Origin: Pseudomonas graminis
Lineage (GTDB): Bacteria; Pseudomonadota; Gammaproteobacteria; Pseudomonadales; Pseudomonadaceae
NCBI RefSeq assembly: GCF_004364335.1
Contig: NZ_SOCR01000002.1
Location: forward strand, 1 to 64,000
Direction: 5' to 3'
DNA length: 64,000 nucleotides
Positions 9,301-18,300 of the stretch are shown here, in pieces (position 1 is the stretch's first letter; every line of letters begins with the position of its first letter). Made by a program: the position numbers and the translations under genes. Under the pieces are notes generated by a model. It was not told where the DNA came from and ran no database searches. It worked only from the letters and a program-made list of their open reading frames with translations.

Positions 9301-12300
9301 TGACGGGCACCGGCGAGGCCGGATCGACGATCACCGTCACCGACGTCAATGGCAACGTGCTCGGCACCGCCATCGCCGCGGCGAACGGGCAGTTCAGCGT
9401 GACCTTGAACACCCCGCAGAACAACGGACAAAGCCTGTCGATCAGCGCCAGTGACGGCAGCGGCGGCGCACCTGCCACCGTGACGTTTGTCACGCCGGAC
9501 ACCCAGGCACCCACGGCGGTGACCAACCCTGTTCTCGACGGCAACGGTCTGACCCTGACCGGGGTCGGTGAAGCCGGTGCCACCGTGACGGTGCGCGACG
9601 CTGCCGGTAACGTCATCGGCAGCGGCCAGGCCGGCGCCGACGGCCGCTTTACCCTGACCCTGACCACAGCACAAACCGACGGTCAGTTGTTGCAAGTCAC
9701 CCAGGCCGATGCCGCAGGCAACCAGTCGCTGCCGGTCACGGTCACTGCGCCGGACCTCAGCGCACCGGCACCGGTGACCAACCTTGATCTGTCGGCGAAC
9801 GGTCTGATCGTCACCGGTAACGGCCAGATCGGCGCCACCGTGACCGTCAAGGATGCCCTCGGCGCGACCCTCGGCAGCGCCGTGGTCGGCAGTGACGGCC
9901 GTTTTGAAGTCACCCTGTCCAGCGCGCAGATCAACGGCCAGGAGCTCAACGTCACCCAGGTCGATGGCTCGACCCTGGCGTCTGGGGCGGTACCCTTGCA
10001 AGCAGCGGACATCCAGGCGCCAGACGCCCCCACCGGCCTGACCCTGAGCGCTGATGGTCTGACGCTGAGCGGCCAGGGTGAGCCGGGTGCCACGGTCAAC
10101 GTGCGGGACGCCAATGGCAATCTGCTGGGCACCGCCACTGCTGATACGACCGGTCGTTTTAATGTCCTGCTCAACGCGGCCCAGGACGACGGCCAGGTGC
10201 TGGTGGTCAAGCAGACCGACGCCGCAGGCAACATTTCCCCGGCGTCTTCTCTCACCGCGCCGGACACCACCGCGCCCGACGCCCCCACCGGAATCAGCAT
10301 CAGCAATGACGGCCTGACCGTTTCCGGGACAGGCGTTGCGGGCGATACCGTTCAAGTGCGCGATGCCAACGGCACCCTGCTGGGCTCGGCCACCGTCGCG
10401 ACCAACGGCAGTTTCGCGGTGACCCTGAGTCCGGCGCAGCTGGACGGTCAAGTGCTGAACGTGACCCAGACCGACGCCAGCACCCTGCCCTCGGCGCCCG
10501 CGTCTGTCACCGCGCCCGACATCACTGCACCGCCTGCGGTCATCAACCTCACGCTCGACGGCAATGGCCTGCTGACCGGCACCACGGTGGCCGGCGGCTC
10601 GGTCAAAATTCTGGATGCCAATGGCGTTCAGATCGGCACTGCCGTTGCCGGGGCTGACGGGATTTTCACCGTTACCGTGACGCCGATCCTGAGAAATGGC
10701 GAGACGGTGCAAGTGGTCGCCACCGATGGCGCCAACGATTCGCTGGCCACCCCGGTGCTCGCACCTGACACCACCCGACCGGTCGATGTGACTAACCTGG
10801 CCATCAGCCCCGACGGCGCGAGCGTTTCCGGCGTCGGCGAGCCCGGCACCACCGTCACCGTTCGCGGGCCGGCCAATCAGCTGCTCGGTACCGGCACCGT
10901 GGGCCAGGACGGCACGTTCGTTATCGGCCTCAATCCGCCGGCGGCAAACAACACCAACGTCGACGTGATCAGCACTGACGCCAGCGGCAACGCGTCAAAC
11001 GCCGTCTCCCTCGCGGGGCCGGACGGCACTCAGCTGGCGACCCCCAACGGCATGGCCATCAGCACCGACGGTTTCATCATGACCGGCGCGGCAACGGCGG
11101 GCAGCACAGTCACCATTCTCGACAGCAACGGGGTCAGTCTGGGCAGCGGCAGGGTCAACAGCTTCGGCCGCTTCAGCATCCTGATGCGTTTCGCCCAACT
11201 GAATGCGCAGACCCTGCACGTCGTCTCGACCGATGACGCGGGCCACACCTCGGTCACCGCGCTGGTTGTCGCCAGCGACGTGACGGCGCCCGAAGCCCCG
11301 GCGGGTCTGACCATCAACGCCGACGGCAGCTCCGTCACCGGGCGCGGTGAAGCCGGTGCGACAGTGACCATTACAAACAGTGGCGGCACCGTGCTGGGCT
11401 CCGGCATCGTCGCGGCCAATGGCATCTTCACCATCGCGCTGACCCCATCGCAACTGGACGCGCAACCCCTGACGGCGACCCAGGTCGATCAGGCGGGCAA
11501 CGTCTCCCAGGCCGGCAGCATCGTCGCGCCGGATCTGACAGCGCCCACCGCTGCAACGGGTCTGACCATCAACAATGTCGGCACCGTGGTCAATGGCCTC
11601 GGTGAAGCTGGCGCGACCGTGACCATTCGTGATGCCGCGGGCAACATCCTGGCCACCGGCCTGGTCAACCAGAGCGGCCAGTTCCAGGTCACGCTGCCCA
11701 ATGCCGTCACCACGGGCGCGCCGCTGACCGTGACCCTCGCCGATGCGGCAGGCAACGTGTCGGCCGGTGCAAGTCTGACGACCGTGGACACCACCCCGCC
11801 GGCCCTGCCGCAGAACCTGCTGGTCAGTGCCAACGGCAGCACCCTCACCGGGACCGGCGAGGCCGGCGCGACAGTGAAAGTCCTCGACGCCGGCGGCACC
11901 TTGCTGGGCACCGCGCTGGTGGCCAGTGACGGCACTTTCACCGTGACCCTCGCCCCTGCGCCAAATAACGGCCAGGCGCTGGACATCAGCCAGACCGACC
12001 CGAGCGGCAACGTCTCGCCATCGGCCAACCTCACGGCGCCGGACATCACGCCGCCCGCCGCCCTCACTCAAGTGTCGGTGAACGCCGACGGCCTGACCGT
12101 GACCGGCCGGGGCGAACCCGGCGCAACGGTGTCGGTGCGCACGTCAGCCGGCGCCCTGCTGGGCACGGCGCTGGTGGCGGCCAATGGCGCGTTCAGCGTC
12201 ACGCTGAGCACCGCGCAGATCAACGCCGAAGTCCTGACCGTCACCCAGGAAGACCCGCCGGGCAACGTGTCGACGGCGGTCAACGTCACGTCTGTCGACC

Positions 12301-15300
12301 TCACCGCACCGGACAGCCCGACGGCGCTGTTGCTCAGCGGCAGCGGCGTGCAGTTAGGCGGCAACGCCGAAGCCGGCAGTACCGTCACCGTGCGTGATGC
12401 GTCCGGCACGGTATTGGGTTCAGGGGTCGCCGGGGCCAATGGCGTGTTCCAGGTCACCCTGTCCAGCCCTCAACTCAACGGCCAGAGCCTGAGCGTGACG
12501 GCGACTGACGCCGCCGGTAATGTTTCGGTGCCGGCGCCTTATCAGGCCGCCGACACCACCGCACCCGCTGCAGCCAGCAACCTGGCCGTCAGCGCCGATG
12601 GCCTGACCCTGGGCGGCACCGGCGAGGCCGGTGCAACGGTGGTCGTGCGCGACGCCAATGGCAACACGCTGGGCACCGCCACCGTGGGAGCCAATGGCAG
12701 CTTTACCGTCGGGCTGACCCCGGCGGCCGCGGCCGGCAGCACATTGACCGTGGTCGAAACCGACGCAGCCGGCAATGCGTCCGCTGCCAGCACGGTGGTT
12801 GCCCCCGGCAATCTCGCCGAACCTGCGCCGCTCAATCTGGCCCTCAGTGCAGACGGCCTGACCCTGACCGGCACCGCCAACGCCGGCAGCACCGTCAGTA
12901 TCCGCACCGCATCCGGTGTGCTGCTGGGGACGGCGCTGGTCAATGGCGACGGCACCTTCAGTGCGCAGCTCAATGCCGCGCAGCTCAACGGCGAGTCGCT
13001 GTCGGCCATCGCCACGTCCAGCGACGGCATCAACTCGCTGGCCACCGGTTACCTGGCGGCGGATGTCACCGCGCCCGGGCAGCTCACCGATCTGGTGCTC
13101 ACTACCAACGGCGTCACCCTGACCGGCCACGGCGAAGTGGGCGCAACGGTGACGGTGCTCGGCGTTGGCGGGGCTATCCTCGGCACCGGCCAGGTGGGCG
13201 CCGACGGCAATTTCTCGCTGACGCTGAACACCCCGCAGATTGCCGGCCAGGCCCTGAGCGTGTTCCAGACCGACGTGGCCGGTAATGAATCCGCCAGCCT
13301 TGGGCTGACAGCCCGTGACTTGATCGCCCCGAATGCGCCGCTCGCCCTGGCGGTGACGCCGGACGGCGCGGTGCTGTCGGGTACCGGTGAACCCGGCGCC
13401 ACGGTCAATGTATTCAACGCCAGCGGCGCCTTGGTCGGCTCCGGCAGCGTGCGCATCGACGGCACCTTCCAGCTCACCCTGACCACTCCACAAGCCAACG
13501 GCGAACTGTTGGCGGTGACCCTGACCGATGCGGCTGGCAATGTTTCCGTGCCCGGCAGCCTGACCTCGGTCGACACCACGGCGCCACTCGCCCTGACCCA
13601 GCTGAACATTTCCAGCGATGGCGCGACGCTGACCGGCCGCGGTGAAGCCGGGGCAATCGTCACAGTGACCAACAACCTCGGCGCATTGCTTGGCACCGCA
13701 ACGGTGGGCAATACCGGGGCGTTTACCCTGGTGCTGGTCCCGGCGCTGACCAACGCCGAAGTGTTGACGCTGGTGCAACGGGATGCCACGGGCAACGTGT
13801 CGCCCCAGGCCAGCCTGACCACGCCTGACTTCACCCCGCCCGATCAGCTCGATAACGTGCGTATCAACGCCGCGGGTGCGGTGGTGACCGGTACCGGTGA
13901 GGCCGGTGCCACTGTCACTGTCCGCGATGCCAGCGGCACCCTGCTCGGCACCACCCTGGTGCTGACGGACGGCACCTTCAGCGTCACCCTCTCCACCCCG
14001 CAGATCAACAACCAGGTGCTGAGCGTTCAACAGGCCGACCCGCCCGGCAACGTCAGCGTGCCGGCGACGGTCATCGCACCGGATCTGACGCCGCCAGCGG
14101 TCGCCACCGGTCTGCAGTTCAATGCCGCCGGCAGTGTGCTCAGCGGCAGCGGCGAAGCCGGCGCGGGGGTGCGCGTTACCCTGGCCGATGGCACGCAAGT
14201 CGGCACCGGCACCGTGGGGGTCGACGGCAAGTTCCTGATCACCCTGACGCAGACGCAAAATGCCGGTCAGCCGGTGTTTGTCGTGCTCACCGACGCCGCT
14301 AACAATGCCTCGGCGGCAGGCTCCCTGGCATCACCCGACCTGACGCCGCCCGCAGCGGTCACCAACGTGCAAATCAGTGACACCGGCGTGCTGGTCAGCG
14401 GTCGCGGTGAGGCAGGCGCCAGCCTGTTGATCACCGATGCCGCCGGCAACATTGTCGGCACCGGCGTGGTCGGGGTAGACGGCAATTTCGCGGTGTCGCT
14501 TTCGGTACCGCAAATCAATGGCGAGCTGCTGTCGATCGTGCAGCGCGATGCGGCGGGCAACCCCTCAGCGGGCACGCCGGTCACAGCGCCGGACAATACT
14601 CCGCCAGCCCTGCCGGTGGTGACGTCGCTGAGTGCCAACGGCCTGACACTGAACGGCACCGGTGAAGCAGGCGCCACGGTCAGGGTGACCAGCGCAACCG
14701 GCGCCAGCCTTGGCAGCGCCACGGTGCAGACCGACGGGACGTTCAGCGTCACGCTGTCGGCTGCCCAGCTCAATGGCCAAACCCTCAACCTCACCCAGAC
14801 CGACGCGGCCAATAACGTATCCGGCACGGTGGCTTACCAGGCCGCCGACGTCACCGACCCCCTGGCCGTGACCAACCTCGCGGTCAGCCAGGACGGTCTG
14901 ACGCTCACAGGCCGCGGTGAACCCGGTGCGACGGTCACCGTGTCGGTGGCGGGCACCCCTGCGCTCGGCACCGCCATCGTGCGCGCGGACGGTACGTTCA
15001 GCGTTCCGCTCTCGACGGCGCAGCTCAATGGCCAGTCGCTGTCGGTGGTGCAGGTTGACCCTGCGCTCAACGATTCAACGCCGGTGGCGGTCATCGCGCC
15101 GGACAGCACGCCGCCAGCGGTGCCGGTGTTCACCTCGCTCACCGGCAACGGCACGATCCTGCAAGGGACCGCCGAAGCCAACAGCACAGTGACGGTGACG
15201 TCCGCCAATGGCACCTTGCTGGGTTCTGCTCAAGCGGCCGCCAACGGGCAGTACTCGATCACGTTGAGTCCAGCGCAAACCAACGGGCAAGTCATCTCCA

Positions 15301-18300
15301 TCGTGGCGACGGATGCCGCCAACAACCACTCCGCGCCGCTGGTCCAGCAAGTGCCCGACACTCAGGCGCCTGATCCTGTCAGCAACCTGACCATCAGCGC
15401 CGATTACCTGCTGTTGGCAGGCCGCGGTGAAGCGGGCGCGATCGTGACCGTCAAAGACTCCCTCGGCGTCACACTCGGCACCGGGCAGGTCGCGGCCAAT
15501 GGCACCTTCGTGGTCACCCTGGCCCCCGGCGTCACGGCCAACAACGTGCTCACGGTCGGTCAGGTGGACGCGAGCAACAATGTGTCCGGGACGCTCAACC
15601 TCACCGTCCCCGTGACCCCGCCACCGAATGCGCCGACCAATCTGCAGGTCAGCGCCGACGGTCTGAGCGTGACCGGCAGCGCCGTAACGGGCACCACCAT
15701 CACGGTGTACAGCGCAACAGGCGCGGTGCTCGGGACGGCGGCCACCAATGCCGGCGGTACGTTCACGGTGACCCTCAACACCGCACAAACAAATGGCGAA
15801 AGCCTGGGCGTGACGGCCAGTACCGGCGCAGGCGGCGCATCATTGCCGGCTGCGGTAGTGGCGGTCGACACCACGCCGCCGGCGGTGCTCAGTGATCTGG
15901 CGGTCAGCGCCACCGGCACCCTGGTGAGCGGTCGCGGCGAGGCCGGGGCGACGGTGACCATCACCAGCGCCACCGGTATCACCCTTGGCACTGCGCTGGT
16001 CAATGCCGGCGGCACCTTTGGCGTCGTACTGAGCACGGCGCAGGCCAACGGTCAGGTGCTCAACGCGTATCAGACCGACAGCGTCGGTTTGCAGTCCGGC
16101 ACATTGCCGGTCACCGCGCCCGATATCACCGCGCCGAATGCACCCGCAGCGCTGGTGCTTAATGGCGCCGGCACGGTCCTGAGCGGGATTGGCGAAGCCG
16201 GTGCGACGGTCACCGTGCGCAGTAGCCTCGGCGTCGTTCTGGGCACCGCAACGGTGGCAGTGGACGGCACGTTCAGCGCCAACCTCTCGGCGGCCCAGCT
16301 CAACGGTCAGTTGCTGTCGGTGAGCCAGCGTGACGTCGCCGGCAACGTCTCGTTGTTGGCCAACCTCAGTGCTGTCGACACCACACCACCCGCTGCGCTG
16401 ACCAACGTCGCGCTGAACGGCGCAGGCTTGCAGGTCAGCGGCAACGGTGAAGCAGGCGCGACCGTGCGCGTCACCAATGCCGCAGGCGTCGTACTGGGCA
16501 CTGCGGTTGTCAGCGCGGCAGGCGGATTCGTCGTTTCGCTCTCCACTGCTCAGCTGAACGGTCAGGTGTTGAGCGTCCAGCAAGCGGACGTGGCCGGTAA
16601 CGCGTCGGTCGTCGCGACGGTCACCGCCGTCGACCTTCAGGCGCCTAATCCGCCTTCCGCGCTGATTCTGGCCGCCAACGGCCTGACCCTCAGCGGCAGC
16701 GGTGAAGCGGGCGCGACGGTCAACGTGTTCAACGCCGGCGGTACGCTGCTGGGGACCACAACGGTGGGCGCAGGCGGGACGTTCAACCTCACCCTCAACG
16801 CCGCACAACTGGACGGCCAGGCGCTGACGGTGCGTCAGGTCGACGTCGCGGGCAACGTGTCGGCTGCCGGCAGCCTGGTGGCCGCGGACATCACGCCGCC
16901 CGGCGCACCGACAGCGGTGAGCGTCAATGCCAGTGGCTCGGTGGTCACGGGTACCGGTGTCGCCGGCTCGACGGTGACCGTGCGCAACGCAATCGGGGCT
17001 GTGCTCGGCAGTACGACAGTGGCCGCCAACGGCAGCTTCTCGGTGGCATTGAGTGCGGCGCAGATCAACAACCAGGTGCTGAGCATCACCCAGGCGGATG
17101 CTGCGGGTAATGTGTCGATTTCGGCCAGCGCAATTGCGCCCGACCTGACACCGCCTGCTGCACCCGGTGCGCTGCTGGTCAGCGTGGATGGCCTGACGGT
17201 CAGCGGCACAGGGGAAATCGGCTCGACGGTGCAGATCAAGTCCACCGGCGGCGCAGTGCTAGGGACGGGCACTGTCGGGGCCACAGGGCTGTTCAGCGTC
17301 ACCTTGGCACCGGCGCAGATCAACGGCGAAACCCTGCTGGTCAGCCTCACCGACATCAAGGGCAACCTCTCGGTGGCGGCCAACGTCACCGCACCGGACA
17401 TCGACGTCAACACCCCGGTCATCGCCAGCGACAATCTGGCCACCGCCTCGGTCAGCCTGGTGCCGGTGAAGACCACGCAGAACGTTTCGGACTCCTTCAG
17501 CACCTTGCTGGCAGGGTTTTCCAAGGCGTTTGTGTTCACCGTCAACAGCGGCACCACCCTTGATCCGACCCTGACACTGACCACCGGCAGCGCGGTGTCA
17601 CTGCTCGACGGCGTGGTCTACACGCTGCAAGTCAAGAACGCCAGTGGCAGCTGGGTGACCCTGGACGTCAATGGCAACGGTGGCCTGCTCGACCTGGTGG
17701 CCCTGACCGGTCAGGGCGTGCGCGTCAATATCGCCGATCTGCAGGGTGGCGATTACCGGCTGGTCGTGTCGAGCACCGGCATCGGCGTGGTGACCACGGT
17801 CACCACGCAGCTGCAGCTGGACGTCACCAGCCTGACCCAGTTCAACGGGGTGGCCGGTGCCGCCGTGACCGGCAACGTCATCACCAACCCGGGCGTTGAC
17901 GGCCAGGCGGACGTGACCGGCCCGGACAACGGCGCGGTGTTGCAGGTGCTGAAAAACGGCAGCTACGTCACCGCGAGCGCGGGCACGACGGTGCAAGGGC
18001 TGTACGGCACATTGACCATCGACGCCAGCGGCAACTACAGCTACACGCCGAACGGCGCGGTCACCAGCGTCGGCAAAGTGGATGTCTTCAGCTATCAGCT
18101 GGTGCACCCGAACGGCCTGAGCGACACGGCCAATCTGTACGTGCGCATCGACAGCCCGCAGGCCACCGAGGTGTGGAGCGATACCAACCTGGCCAGCCCG
18201 GCCTTGCTGGTCGACGCCACCAACGACATCGCGGTCAGCGACATTACCCTGGTCAACAAGGAGGTCATCACCAACTCGACGCTGGGCAGTTTCAGCGTCC

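Larger units (their letters stand above)
6849..17396 (+). repeat. 41 tandem Ig-like repeats in adhesin (about 255 bp period)
   Basis: I counted 41 units by their DxTxPxAP entry motif and DGxF core. The individual lengths (four of 95, 93, 92 and 94; the rest 85 except one of 84 and one of 83) sum to 3516 residues, exactly the span of this region. The first four units carry an extra Asp/Pro-rich linker such as DIDVTPPG. Confidence 0.9.

Noticed and set aside
9216..10712. Long minus-strand ORFs antisense to the adhesin (also 12420-14258, 15075-16808)
   Set aside because: They are shadows of the G+C-rich repetitive coding strand: low-complexity Gly/Arg/Val/Asp translations that repeat with the Ig period.
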